Shown: positions 23,628 through 31,444, counted from the first letter of the stretch. The stretch is DNA of 40,320 nt from CAZIWW01 sp964543275 (GCA_964543275.1 CAZIWW010000003.1:1-40320); one strand, 5' to 3'. Notes: generated by a model not told the origin, from the sequence alone. Program-made: numbers and translations.

Positions 23628-23727
23628 NNNNNNNNNNNNNNNNNNNNNNNNNNNNNNNNNNNNNNNNNNNNNNNNNNNNNNNNNNNNNNNNNNNNNNNNN
23701 NNNNNNNNNNNNNNNNNNNNNNNNNNN
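23628..23727. other. Assembly gap (100 N) before tpiA
   Basis: Placeholder gap inside or at the end of the membrane protein gene. Only about 14 bases separate it from the tpiA start. Confidence 0.99.
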
Positions 23728-23740
23728 CTGGGATAATGGG

Positions 23741-24514
23741 ATGAAAATGAACAAAAAACTTATTGTTGGAAATATGAAAATGAATCCGGTGAGTCCGATT
23801 GAGGCTGATCGCTATCTTAATATGCTGGAAAAGGAGTTAAGCAATAAAGATTTTTCCAAAACAGAAGTAGTGGTTTGCCCGCCAGTGATATTTTTAGATA
23901 GATTTGTGTCCAGAAAGTTAAAGCTGGTAAAATTAGGCAGTCAAGACGCTTTTTGGGAAAGAAACGGAGCTTTTACGGGAGAAGTGTCGGCGGCGATGGT
24001 AAAATCGACGGGCGGAAGTTATGTCATTGTTGGTCACAGCGAGAGAAGGCATTATTTTAATGAGAACGATAGTATTATAGCTCTCAAGCTAAAAGCAGCT
24101 TTTAAAAACGGGCTTAAAGCCATTCTTTGCGTGGGCGAAACAGAGGAAGAGAAAAAGCGGGATCAAATTGCCAATGTTTTAAAGAGGCAACTTAAAAATT
24201 CGCTTAAAGAAATTAATCAAGCGAAATTAGATTATTTGTCAATCGCTTACGAACCGGTTTGGGCTATAGGGACGAATAGGACTCCAACTTCGGATGAGAT
24301 TTTAGAGGCTAAATTACTGATTAAAAAAACTTTAGCCGAGATGTATGGCCAAAGATATATGAACAAGATTAGGATTCTCTACGGCGGAAGTGTTAAATCT
24401 AATTTAGTGGTTCAAACTTGCCTTGACCCGGCTATGGATGGAGTGTTGGTGGGAAGAGAGAGCTTAATGCCGTATGAGTTTTTGAAAATAGCGGAGTTGG
24501 TTGATGAGAATTGA
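23741..24514 (+). CDS. tpiA: Triosephosphate isomerase
   Basis: Interconverts dihydroxyacetone phosphate and glyceraldehyde-3-phosphate. Active-site Lys region VGNMKMN, catalytic His in VIVGHSERR, catalytic Glu in IAYEPVWAIGT, and the phosphate loop ILYGGSVKSN are all present. 257 residues from the ATG at 23741; an ATG two codons later (MNKKLIVGN) is an equally good start. The canonical GNWKMN is GNMKMN here. Followed by a class II aldolase, forming a two-gene glycolytic pair. Confidence 0.96.
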   Translation: MKMNKKLIVGNMKMNPVSPIEADRYLNMLEKELSNKDFSKTEVVVCPPVIFLDRFVSRKLKLVKLGSQDAFWERNGAFTGEVSAAMVKSTGGSYVIVGHSERRHYFNENDSIIALKLKAAFKNGLKAILCVGETEEEKKRDQIANVLKRQLKNSLKEINQAKLDYLSIAYEPVWAIGTNRTPTSDEILEAKLLIKKTLAEMYGQRYMNKIRILYGGSVKSNLVVQTCLDPAMDGVLVGRESLMPYEFLKIAELVDEN

Positions 24515-24635
24515 CGAGAATTTCGAATAAGAATAAGTAATTTGGAATTTAGGATATTCGCGCAAAGTGCTTTTTCGTTCTTGATTCTCTATTCCCATTC
24601 TCAATTCGCAATTCTAAATTTAAAATTCTAAGCAT

Positions 24636-25493
24636 ATGCTTGCCAGCGTAAAAAAAATTCTCTTAGACGCCAAAAAAAACGGATATGCCGTGGGAGCTTT
24701 CAATACCATGAATATGGAAGTGACCCAGGCGATTATCAAAGCGGCGGCTAAAAAGAAATCACCGATCGTAATTCAAATCACGGAAAATTCTTTAAGTTAT
24801 GCCGGGGACAGCGTTGCTTGCGAACTGGTTAAAGCAGTAATTGATAAAGAATCAGGAGATGTCCCCATCGGCTTCCATCTCGATCACGGGAAAAGTTTTG
24901 ACAGCGTGGTTAGGGCTATTGAATTGGGTTTTAAGTCGGTTATGATTGACGCTTCTCTTTCTGACCTGCAAGAGAATATTGATATTACTAAAAGAGTGGT
25001 GGAGTGCGCTCATCCCAAAGGGGTGGATGTGCAGGCTGAAATTGGAAGGGTCCCTTATTTAGGAAGAGAGGATCAGGATCCGGACTGGGAGAAAATTATG
25101 ACAGATCCGGAAGAGGCAAAACAATTAGTTGAAGAAACGGAAGTTGACGCTTTAGCTGTTGCTATCGGCAATGCTCACGGATTCTTTCGGGAGAAATCAG
25201 AACCGGACTGGAAAAGGCTGGAAAGAATCAATGAACTTTTGCCGGACCTGCCTTTAATTTTGCACGGAGCCAGCGATTGGACTAACAGTAAGGCTAGCGA
25301 AGCCATTAAGCGTGGAGTTGCTTGTTTTAATGTGGATACTGATATCAGAATTGCTTTTAACACAACTCTCTGTCAGTTCGCTCGCGATAAATGCGATATC
25401 ATCGATCCCAGGAAAATTCTAGCCGAAGCCCGCGATGCGGTGCAGGAAGTGGTGGAAAATAAGATAGATTTGTTTCGGAACGGAAAAACTTAA
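24636..25493 (+). CDS. fba: Class II fructose-bisphosphate aldolase
   Basis: Zinc-dependent aldolase of glycolysis/gluconeogenesis. The N-terminal AVGAFNTMNMEVTQAIIKAA, the zinc-binding HLDHGKS, VQAEIGRVPYLGRED, the second zinc ligand region IGNAHGF and the third in LILHGASDW are recognisable. NVDTDIRIAF near the C-terminus contacts the substrate phosphate in the family. 285 residues, normal length. The usual HGGSG loop reads HGASD. Ends with a hairpin terminator region downstream. Confidence 0.95.
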   Translation: MLASVKKILLDAKKNGYAVGAFNTMNMEVTQAIIKAAAKKKSPIVIQITENSLSYAGDSVACELVKAVIDKESGDVPIGFHLDHGKSFDSVVRAIELGFKSVMIDASLSDLQENIDITKRVVECAHPKGVDVQAEIGRVPYLGREDQDPDWEKIMTDPEEAKQLVEETEVDALAVAIGNAHGFFREKSEPDWKRLERINELLPDLPLILHGASDWTNSKASEAIKRGVACFNVDTDIRIAFNTTLCQFARDKCDIIDPRKILAEARDAVQEVVENKIDLFRNGKT

Positions 25494-25497
25494 ATAT

Positions 25498-25567
25498 GAT
25501 GCTAATCTACTAATAAATTCTAATCTGCTAATTGCGAATAGAAATCATTAGCAATTCGCAGATTGGC
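25498..25567. repeat. Family B palindromic element, truncated right arm
   Basis: It starts ATGCTAATCTACTAATAAAT and reaches AGCAATTCGCAGATTGGC, where the ATTTATT...GATTAGCAT right end of other copies is replaced by CCGCTGTCGGCGGACGGG. This is the only clear family B copy that is not followed by a start codon. Confidence 0.75.
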
Positions 25568-25600
25568 CCGCTGTCGGCGGACGGGAAACCTTCATACAGG

Positions 25601-25666
25601 AGCACGTTTGTAACGTGCTACCTTCATTTCTCTCGCTGGAGCACATTTGCAATGCGCTCCTTTTTT
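25601..25666 (+). terminator. Tandem hairpins ending in a T-run after fba
   Basis: A perfect hairpin AGCACGTT-TGT-AACGTGCT at 25601-25619 is followed by a related one, GGAGCACAT-TTGCA-ATGCGCTCC at 25638-25660, with one mismatch, and TTTTTTG. The second is a good terminator for fba. Confidence 0.75.
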
Positions 25667-25693
25667 GTTTTCTACCATCCACAAAACATAAAA

Positions 25694-25721
25694 AGCAAGG
25701 CATAACCTCGCTCCTTTTTTT
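25694..25721. terminator. Bidirectional terminator between fba and the minus-strand membrane gene
   Basis: AGCAAGG at 25694-25700 pairs with CCTCGCT at 25706-25712 (one G-T pair). TTTTTTT follows on the plus strand and a T-run (CTTTTTATG) on the minus strand, so it can serve both convergent genes. Confidence 0.65.
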
Positions 25722-25730
25722 GATTGAGCT

Positions 25731-26276
25731 TTAGGAAATTTGCTTTTTACTTAAAATCTTTATCACTCCCACCGCAATCAGTCCTCCCGCTAAAGCGGTG
25801 AAAAGTTGCGGCCATTGCATCATAACTAGCAGAGCGTGGTTAATTTTTATGAGATAAGATGTTAAGGCAAAGAGGAAAATAAATTTGGCGGAAGCGGCCA
25901 AGATAATGCCGACCATAGGAGAACGGCGCAGAAAATAAAAGACGGCGATTAAAATAATATTAGAAAGTATTATATAGGGAATTAGCCCAGCCATTGGTGC
26001 GGGAAGCAGGCCTCTCGCAAGTGCAATGGATGAAGGGAGAACGGCGACCAGAGTAGCGTTAAGAATCCCAACCCGCCAGACAGCCAGTAGAATAATTGAG
26101 TTGACAATGGTTCCGGTAATCCACTGATTGGCTGGCGTGTGGGCGAGGATGGCTGGGAAAATGATTGCGGCAACAATAAAAGCAACAGTCCATAAGATAT
26201 CTTTGGCTTTATAAGAAACCAGGGGAAAGATAGTTTCAGTGGCGATAATTTTGCCGTCGTTTTTTATTTCTTTCAT
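25731..26276 (-). CDS. Integral membrane protein, ECF S-component-like, next to hydrogenase genes
   Basis: 181 residues with about five hydrophobic segments: DILWTVAFIVAAIIFPAILA, WITGTIVNSIILLAVW, then LIPYIILSNIILIAVFYFL, FIFLFALTSYLIK and a C-terminal LAGGLIAVGVIKIL. The NxxxPSSIALARGLLPAPMA-type loop in the middle recalls small ECF-transporter S-subunit-like proteins, some of which are annotated beside hydrogenases; this match is from memory and weak. Convergent with fba and divergent from the hydrogenase operon. Role unknown. Confidence 0.7.
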   Translation of the reverse strand: MKEIKNDGKIIATETIFPLVSYKAKDILWTVAFIVAAIIFPAILAHTPANQWITGTIVNSIILLAVWRVGILNATLVAVLPSSIALARGLLPAPMAGLIPYIILSNIILIAVFYFLRRSPMVGIILAASAKFIFLFALTSYLIKINHALLVMMQWPQLFTALAGGLIAVGVIKILSKKQIS

Positions 26277-26287
26277 ATTTGCTTAAT

Positions 26288-26395
26288 ATTAAACTCAAAA
26301 CTTAAAACTCAAAGTGCAAAGCCACAATTCAAAACGTAAAACTTTTGACAGTTTTAAGCTTTACGCTGTAGCTTTGAGTTTTGAGTTTTGCCTGC
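26288..26395. repeat. Family C palindromic element between divergent genes
   Basis: Left arm TTAAACTCAAAACTTAAAAC with CTCAAAGTGCAAAGC; right arm GTAGCTTTGAGTTTTGAGTT. The centre has AAAACTTTTGACAGTTTT. It lies in the intergenic region between the membrane protein and the hydrogenase genes. Confidence 0.85.
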
Positions 26396-26510
26396 CCGAA
26401 GTACAACATCGTTGCAGGCTGGCGCTTTGAATTTGTTTCTAAATCAGCGAACAAATCTTCTTTTATTATAGAAGTTTTATCATTCTTAACAAGTGTGTTA
26501 AAATCATAAT

Positions 26511-26951
26511 GTGGATCTCCAAAAAATTCTCCTACAATTTGAGCCAGAGCCAAAAAATATTCTGCGGGCGATTAGGGAAGTTAATCGTAGTCATAGGTAT
26601 ATAAGCGAGGCAGATTGTCAAAAAATTTCCCGCTATTTTTCTATGCCAGTAGCTCGAGTTTACAGCTTGGCCAGTTTTTTTGATTTAATAAAAGTAAAAA
26701 AAGAAACCAAGAGAATAATTAAAGTTTGTTCAGGCGGACCGTGTGTTATGAATAGATCGTTGGAAATTATTCGCCAGATTGAGCTTCTGCTTAAGATCGA
26801 ACTAAACAACGATTCTCATCCCAAAGTGAAGCTGGAAACGATGAGCTGTCAGGGTTTGTGCGATCGCGGACCGGTTATGATGATCGACGATCAGGTTTTT
26901 GAGAAAGTAACGCCGGAAGCGGTAGATGATATAGTTTTGAATTATTTATGA
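26511..26951 (+). CDS. NuoE-like [2Fe-2S] subunit of NAD-linked hydrogenase (HydC type)
   Basis: Thioredoxin-fold electron-transfer subunit. The four cluster cysteines are C73 and C78 (VCSGGPCVMN) and C113 and C117 (MSCQGLCDRGP). The N-terminal helical part with ISRYFSMPVARVYSLASF is typical of NuoE/HoxE. 146 residues from a GTG start. It lies immediately upstream of NuoF-like and [FeFe]-hydrogenase genes, so it is probably the small subunit of that soluble complex rather than part of complex I, for which no other gene is present. Confidence 0.9.
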   Translation: MDLQKILLQFEPEPKNILRAIREVNRSHRYISEADCQKISRYFSMPVARVYSLASFFDLIKVKKETKRIIKVCSGGPCVMNRSLEIIRQIELLLKIELNNDSHPKVKLETMSCQGLCDRGPVMMIDDQVFEKVTPEAVDDIVLNYL

Positions 26952-27058
26952 AAAACCAAGACGCAAAAACCAAAAACCAAAGATACAAATCAAAGACTAA
27001 AAACATCTTTCAGTTTTTAGTCTGTAGTTTTGGTTTTTGACATTTGATCTTTGGTTTG
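26951..27058. repeat. Family F palindrome, NuoE-NuoF spacer
   Basis: Left arm AAAACCAAAAACCAAAGATA and CAAAGACTAAAAA; right arm TTTTTAGTCTGTAGTTTTGG and TTTGATCTTTGGTTT. It spans the spacer, ends six bases before the chosen NuoF start, and is open in frame with it. Confidence 0.8.
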
Positions 27059-27063
27059 AGCAA

Positions 27064-28293
27064 ATGCAGATTCTCACTAAAAACTGGGATAAAATAAATC
27101 CCCTTGATATTAATACCTACATTCAGCAAGGCGGTTATGAAAGTCTCCGCAAAGTCATCCGCAAGATGTCGCCGCAGGATGTTATTGGCGAGGTGAAAAA
27201 GTCCGGACTTGCGGGAAGAGGCGGGGCTGGTTTTCCGACGGCGGATAAATGGGAAATTTCAGCTAAGATTAATTCTGACGAAAAATTTTTTATCTGCAAT
27301 CTAGATGAATCAGAACCGGGAGCTTTTAAGGATCGAGTTATCGCTGAAAAAAATCCTCATCAAATTATTGAAGGAATTGTGATTGGAGCTTACGCTATTG
27401 GAGCTAAAAAGGGATTTATTTATATCAATGGTCGTTACCAGAAGCAAGCGGAAATTTTAAATGTTGCCATAGATCAGGCGAGAGTAAAAGAGTTTTTAGG
27501 CCAAGGCATAATTGGGAGCGCTGTTGATTTTGATTTGGAGATTTTCGAGGGAGCCGGCGCTTATATTTGCGGGGAGGAAACCGCGCTTATCAATACAATT
27601 GAAGGAAAACGCGGGGAGCCAAGGGTTCGCCCGCCTTATCCGCCGTGCTCCGGGCTTTTTGGAAGACCGACGGTGGTTAATAACGCCGAGACGCTAGCCA
27701 ACGTTCCGTATATTATTAAGAGAGGCGGTAAAGTTTATTCCGAGATCGGGTCAAAAGTTTCTCCAGGAACGAAACTTTTTTGTTTAACTGGAGCTGTAAG
27801 GAATAGGGGCGTGATTGAAGCGCCGCTGGGGATAACTCCGCAAGAACTGATTTTCAATTCGCTTTACGGCGGTGGGATGGATAATGGAAAAGAATTTTGG
27901 TTTGCTCAAATCGGAGGATCGTCGGGGCGTCTGATGCCGACCGGCAAACTGGATCAGCCTCTGGTGTATGGTTGCGACAGCGAATATCCTCTGGGGTCGG
28001 GAGCTATTATGGTTGTTGATAAATCGGCTGATATAAAAGATCTTCTCTATTCCTGGGCGGATTTTTTTCATAGGGAATCATGCGGGAAGTGCGTTCCTTG
28101 CCGAGAAGGAACTTATCAGTTGTGGGAAATTGCTAAGCGGCTTAGAAATAACGATCTGCGATTACGGGATAAAAAGAACATCGATGATATTCTTTGGACA
28201 CTTTCTAGCACAACGTTCTGCCCGTTTGGAAATTTTGCGGCGACAGCGTGGAGGGATGCGATTGATATGTTCGATAAGAAAATATTCGGGTAG
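27064..28293 (+). CDS. NuoF-like NADH-binding FMN/[4Fe-4S] subunit of hydrogenase (HydB type)
   Basis: NAD(H)-oxidising flavoprotein. GLAGRGGAGFPTADKW (residues 49-63) is the NADH/FMN site, YICGEETALINTIEGKRGEP is the conserved FMN region, and C340, C343 and C346 (ESCGKCVPCREGT) with C386 (TTFCPFG) hold the N3-type cluster. 409 residues: the core without the extra N-terminal thioredoxin-like and C-terminal ferredoxin domains found in many HydB proteins. The ATG at 27064 is chosen because the nine upstream codons are repeat sequence. Confidence 0.93.
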   Translation: MQILTKNWDKINPLDINTYIQQGGYESLRKVIRKMSPQDVIGEVKKSGLAGRGGAGFPTADKWEISAKINSDEKFFICNLDESEPGAFKDRVIAEKNPHQIIEGIVIGAYAIGAKKGFIYINGRYQKQAEILNVAIDQARVKEFLGQGIIGSAVDFDLEIFEGAGAYICGEETALINTIEGKRGEPRVRPPYPPCSGLFGRPTVVNNAETLANVPYIIKRGGKVYSEIGSKVSPGTKLFCLTGAVRNRGVIEAPLGITPQELIFNSLYGGGMDNGKEFWFAQIGGSSGRLMPTGKLDQPLVYGCDSEYPLGSGAIMVVDKSADIKDLLYSWADFFHRESCGKCVPCREGTYQLWEIAKRLRNNDLRLRDKKNIDDILWTLSSTTFCPFGNFAATAWRDAIDMFDKKIFG

Positions 28294-28422
28294 TCTCTAC
28301 GAACTACGGACTTCTCTACGAATTACGAATCGCTTACGAATATACGAATGAATGAGGATTGAAACGATGTGCTTGTTAAAAATTAATTCGTATATTCGTA
28401 CAAAATTCGTAGTTCGTAGAGA
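28294..28422. repeat. Family A element with doubled left arm, NuoF-hydA spacer
   Basis: Outer left arm TCTCTACGAACTACG pairs with the right end CGTAGTTCGTAGAGA. A second left arm TTCTCTACGAATTACGAAT follows at once. The centre GATGTGCTTGTTAAAAATTA matches other forward copies. The right end is five bases before the hydA ATG. Confidence 0.88.
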
Positions 28423-28427
28423 ATACC

Positions 28428-30182
28428 ATGCAAATAAAAATAAACAACAAGCTATACGAAGCTGACCTTGGCGAAACTATTCTCGATGTTTGCAGGAGAA
28501 ACAATATTCGCATCCCCACTCTCTGCCATCACAGCGATCTTTTGCCGTCGGAGGGAATGTGCCGTATGTGCTTAGTAGAAACGAATAAGTCTAAGCGCTT
28601 GGTGCCGTCTTGTCAATTCAAAGTTTGCGAGGAGTTGGAGGTTTTTACGGAGACGGAGGCGGTTAACCGCGCGCGCAAAGTAAATCTCGAGCTCCTCTGG
28701 GCAGATCATGCCGGAAAATGCGCAACTTGCAAGCGCAATGGAAATTGCGAGCTTCAAGATTTGGCTCAAGAATACGACATAGATGAATTTAGATTTGTTC
28801 CCCGTCGCCAAGAACTGAAAAGCGGCGATGAATTGGGTCTTCTTAAAGACAATCGGTCGCGTATAGTGATTGATGAAAAGAATCCTTGTTTAGTTCGGAA
28901 TTCCGAATATTGTATTGAATGCGGAAGATGTGTTAAGGCTTGTCGGAATATTCAGGCGATAGAAGCTTACGGAATGAATTACCGAAGTTCAGGGACTAAT
29001 ATTGGCACTCCATACGAAACGTCGCTGGATTGCATTTTTTGCGGGCAATGTTCAGCGGTTTGCCCAACGGCGGCCATCGTCGAGAAGGATGATACCGAAA
29101 AGCTGGAAAGAGTTCTGGCCGATCCCGAAAAAATGGTTATTGTCCAGACGGCTCCTTCGGTTCGTTTCACTTTTTCCGAGGAATTCAATCAGCCTGCCGG
29201 AACTTTTTGGGAAGGAAAGTTAACAGCTTCTCTCCGGGAACTAGGATTTGATAAAATTTTCGACACAGTTTTGGGAGCGGACTTAACTGTAGTGGAAGAA
29301 GCTCACGAGCTTATTTATCGTCTCAAGCGCGGCGGGGTTTTGCCGATGTTCACCAGTTGTTGTCCCTCCTGGGTTTTGTTCGTGGAAAAATATTATCCGG
29401 AATTTATTCCCAATCTTTCTTCGTGTAAATCTCCTCAACAGATGCTCTCTCCGCTTATAAAAACCTATTATGCCAAGAAGGAGAAAATAGATCCTGAAAA
29501 AATTGTTACTGTTTCTGTAATGCCATGTGTTTCTAAGAAATTTGAATCTCAAAGAGAAGAGTTGAAAGCCAGCGGATTTCAGGATACAGATATTGTTATT
29601 ACGGTGCGGGAATTGGCTAGACTTATTCGCCGCAAAAAAATAGACCCTCTTAAATTAAGGGACGGTAGATTTGATCCGGCTCTTGGAGTTACCACCGGAG
29701 CCGGGCTGCTTTTTGGCGCCAGCGGCGGAGTAATGGAGGCGGCTCTTCGCACGGCTATTGAATTTTTAACCGGCGAGGAGCTTGTCAAGCTTGACTTTGA
29801 AGAGGTGCGGGGAAAGAAAAGTTTTCGTTGCGCCGAGATAAAAATAGATAATCTTAAACTGAAAGTGGCGGTGGTGCACGAGATAAGGAATGCCGGAAAA
29901 TTATTGGAGGATTTAAGAAACGGTAAGGTTTATTACGACTTTGTGGAAGTAATGGCTTGTCCTAACGGCTGTATCGGCGGCGGCGGCAACCCGATTCCGG
30001 TAAATCAGAAAATTCGAAACGCCCGCATCAGAAGCGTCATTGAGCGTGATAAAGATATGCCCGTTCGCAAGTCGCACGAGAATCCGGTGCTTAAGAAAAT
30101 TTATCAGGAATTTTTAGGCGAGCCGGGCAGTGAAAAAGCGGAGGAATTACTGCATACGAAATATGTGGATAGGAAAAGGTGA
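28428..30182 (+). CDS. hydA: [FeFe]-hydrogenase catalytic subunit (HydA, M3-type)
   Basis: Reversible H2 production. N-terminal [2Fe-2S] domain (C33, C45, C48, C62), His-ligated [4Fe-4S] (H94, C98, C101, C107), two ferredoxin-type clusters (C162-C172 and C202-C212), then the H-cluster domain. H-cluster motifs: L1 TSCCPSW 309-315, L2 MPCVSKKFE from 365, L3 MACPNGCIGGGGNP from 509; expected cubane ligands C312, C367, C511, C515, with C311 as the proton-relay Cys. L1 has Ser where Gly or Ala is usual. 584 residues. With the NuoE- and NuoF-like genes it suggests a trimeric NAD-dependent, possibly electron-bifurcating enzyme. No maturases HydEFG lie in the window. Confidence 0.95.
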   Translation: MQIKINNKLYEADLGETILDVCRRNNIRIPTLCHHSDLLPSEGMCRMCLVETNKSKRLVPSCQFKVCEELEVFTETEAVNRARKVNLELLWADHAGKCATCKRNGNCELQDLAQEYDIDEFRFVPRRQELKSGDELGLLKDNRSRIVIDEKNPCLVRNSEYCIECGRCVKACRNIQAIEAYGMNYRSSGTNIGTPYETSLDCIFCGQCSAVCPTAAIVEKDDTEKLERVLADPEKMVIVQTAPSVRFTFSEEFNQPAGTFWEGKLTASLRELGFDKIFDTVLGADLTVVEEAHELIYRLKRGGVLPMFTSCCPSWVLFVEKYYPEFIPNLSSCKSPQQMLSPLIKTYYAKKEKIDPEKIVTVSVMPCVSKKFESQREELKASGFQDTDIVITVRELARLIRRKKIDPLKLRDGRFDPALGVTTGAGLLFGASGGVMEAALRTAIEFLTGEELVKLDFEEVRGKKSFRCAEIKIDNLKLKVAVVHEIRNAGKLLEDLRNGKVYYDFVEVMACPNGCIGGGGNPIPVNQKIRNARIRSVIERDKDMPVRKSHENPVLKKIYQEFLGEPGSEKAEELLHTKYVDRKR

Positions 30183-30299
30183 TTTTAAAGTTTGGTTGTA
30201 AGAATTTTTAGAGTTATATCTTCGCGCATGCGCGTCAGCTTGATGATTAGAAGTTGTGTTGTTTTACGGCCGATCTGTTTTATGGTTTGGTGAGCTTGA

Positions 30300-30325
30300 C
30301 TTGAGATTGTTGCTTGAGATTGTTG
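30300..30325. repeat. 13-bp tandem direct repeat
   Basis: CTTGAGATTGTTG occurs twice head to tail at 30300-30312 and 30313-30325, running into the downstream 36-bp palindrome. Confidence 0.8.
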
Positions 30326-30358
30326 TGCTAATTTAAACATATGTTGTTTTTAGCACAA
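30323..30358. promoter_or_regulatory. 36-bp bipartite palindrome, copy 1 (downstream of the PaaX/Cas2-like gene)
   Basis: TTGTGCTAAT, 3 bases, AACATATGTT, 6 bases, AGCACAA. The outer arms TTGTGCT/AGCACAA and the inner AACATATGTT are both symmetrical. The identical blocks and spacing occur at 31061-31096. It may be an operator or the end of a small mobile unit. Confidence 0.7.
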
Positions 30359-30384
30359 CGTAAATAACGTAAATTTTGTTATCG

Positions 30385-30984
30385 TTATAAATTGAAAAAT
30401 TTCCTAATTCTGTTTTCGTGAAGCAGTCGTTCTACAAGAAGAAGCTCTACAAAAGGCGCTACTTTGAATATTCCGGCAATTAGAAGAATTTCGTCTTCGC
30501 AAGGATAAGGATGAATCCAAACGCTCTTTTGGAGCTGAAGAAAGCCAAGTTCTCTGATTTTTTCACGCAGAGCGTGTCTGGCATTGTTTAATCTAACAGG
30601 TATGTCAAAAATTACCACGCGCCATCTACGATCCCACTTTTGCGGCTTAGGTATAGATAGACTTTCTATAGAGGATTCTCTAAACCTGGTTTTGCCTTTT
30701 TTGGTCAACTTTATTTGAGTTCTATTGTTTCTTTTTCGAACTATCTCGATTAGTTTTTGTCGTCGGAGGTTGTACACGGCATTTCCTATTTGTTTGTTTG
30801 AATAGCGTCGGGAACATCCATATTTTCTAAAGGGGCGAAAGATGTTAGGCGCGAGAGCGCCTGCAAAAGCAATTCCTCCTAACGCGATTGCCATAAGAGC
30901 GAATTTTGTTGCAGTTGCTTTAAAGCTATCGTCTTCGTATAGGAGGTATTCAATTTTTTGCTTCAAGTTCTTGTTATAGTTCAT
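30385..30984 (-). CDS. PaaX/Cas2-like winged-helix protein with N-terminal hydrophobic segment
   Basis: 199 residues. A hydrophobic stretch near 28-47 (FALMAIALGGIAFAGALAPN) is followed by a winged-helix-like part (SNKQIGNAVYNLRRQKLIEI ... RTQIKLTKKGKTRF) and a ferredoxin-like domain, WRVVIFDIPVRLNNARHALR then LGFLQLQKSVWIHPYPCEDE, as in the middle domain of PaaX-type regulators and Cas2. No cas1 or CRISPR array is present, so a CRISPR role is not supported. Flanked on both sides by a 36-bp palindrome that could be its operator. Stand-alone proteins of this type are frequent in Parcubacteria; their function is not known to me. Confidence 0.75.
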   Translation of the reverse strand: MNYNKNLKQKIEYLLYEDDSFKATATKFALMAIALGGIAFAGALAPNIFRPFRKYGCSRRYSNKQIGNAVYNLRRQKLIEIVRKRNNRTQIKLTKKGKTRFRESSIESLSIPKPQKWDRRWRVVIFDIPVRLNNARHALREKIRELGFLQLQKSVWIHPYPCEDEILLIAGIFKVAPFVELLLVERLLHENRIRKFFNL

Positions 30985-31060
30985 AGGATAAATTATGTTA
31001 ATTTTTTTTATGTTTGTTTGTAGATTACTTGAAATACGGCGCTTGTGTTTAAGCGAGTGC

Positions 31061-31096
31061 TTGTGCTAATAATAACATATGTTATAAACAGCACAA
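31061..31096. promoter_or_regulatory. 36-bp bipartite palindrome, copy 2 (upstream of the PaaX/Cas2-like gene)
   Basis: Same three blocks as 30323-30358 (TTGTGCTAAT, AACATATGTT, AGCACAA) with the same 3- and 6-base spacers, 77 bases upstream of the minus-strand start codon. Read on the minus strand it contains TTGTGC and, 16 bases on, TATTAT, so it could overlap the promoter. A partial copy GCTTGTGTTTAAGC lies beside it at 31041. Confidence 0.7.
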
Positions 31097-31194
31097 GGCG
31101 TATAAGGTGTATAAGATAAGACACATAGAAGTTAGGCGGTTTTTAAAATTAAAGAATTGGTTTTATTAACTGCTTCACATAATACGGGAATACA

Positions 31195-31212
31195 AAAGCC
31201 CTAAAAGGCTTT
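31195..31212. terminator. Small symmetrical hairpin
   Basis: AAAGCC-CTAAAA-GGCTTT, followed on the minus strand by TTGTATT. Similar in make-up to the AAAAGCC/GGCTTTT hairpin at 34863. Weak. Confidence 0.3.
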
Positions 31213-31227
31213 ATGGGAGTTTATAAA

Positions 31228-31273
31228 AGCTCGTGATCTAAATTGTCGCGGTGGCGCAAAACGATCACGAGCT
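31228..31273 (-). terminator. Hairpin terminator downstream of the tRNA cluster
   Basis: A perfect 11-bp stem AGCTCGTGATC/GATCACGAGCT around a 24-base loop, followed on the minus strand by TTTTATAAAC. Likely end of the minus-strand tRNA transcript. Confidence 0.55.
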
Positions 31274-31367
31274 ATTTTGTATTGTGAGGTTTTAACTTAA
31301 TCGATTTCTCCGCTGGCACACTAATCCGGAGTCTTTTGAGGCTTCTACTTTTAATAGGTTATATGGT

Positions 31368-31444
31368 TGGCGGACTGGACGAGACTCGAACTCGCGACCC
31401 CCGCCGTGACAGGGCGGTGCTCTAACCAACTGAGCTACCAGTCC
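31368..31444 (-). tRNA. tRNA-Asp (GTC)
   Basis: Complete cloverleaf on the minus strand: acceptor GGACTGG/CCAGTCC, D-arm GCTCAGTTGGTTAGAGC, anticodon arm CCGCC-CTGTCAC-GGCGG with anticodon GTC, T-arm GCGAG-TTCGAGT-CTCGT, and an encoded CCA after discriminator G. Confidence 0.95.

Noticed and set aside
25498..25666. A transposon end or attachment site after fba
   Set aside because: The hairpins are explained by a truncated family B element plus terminators; no integrase, transposase or target duplication is visible.
30323..31096. 36-bp repeats beside a Cas2-like gene read as a CRISPR locus
   Set aside because: Only two copies about 740 bp apart, each itself palindromic, with a gene rather than spacers between them, and no cas1 or effector gene.
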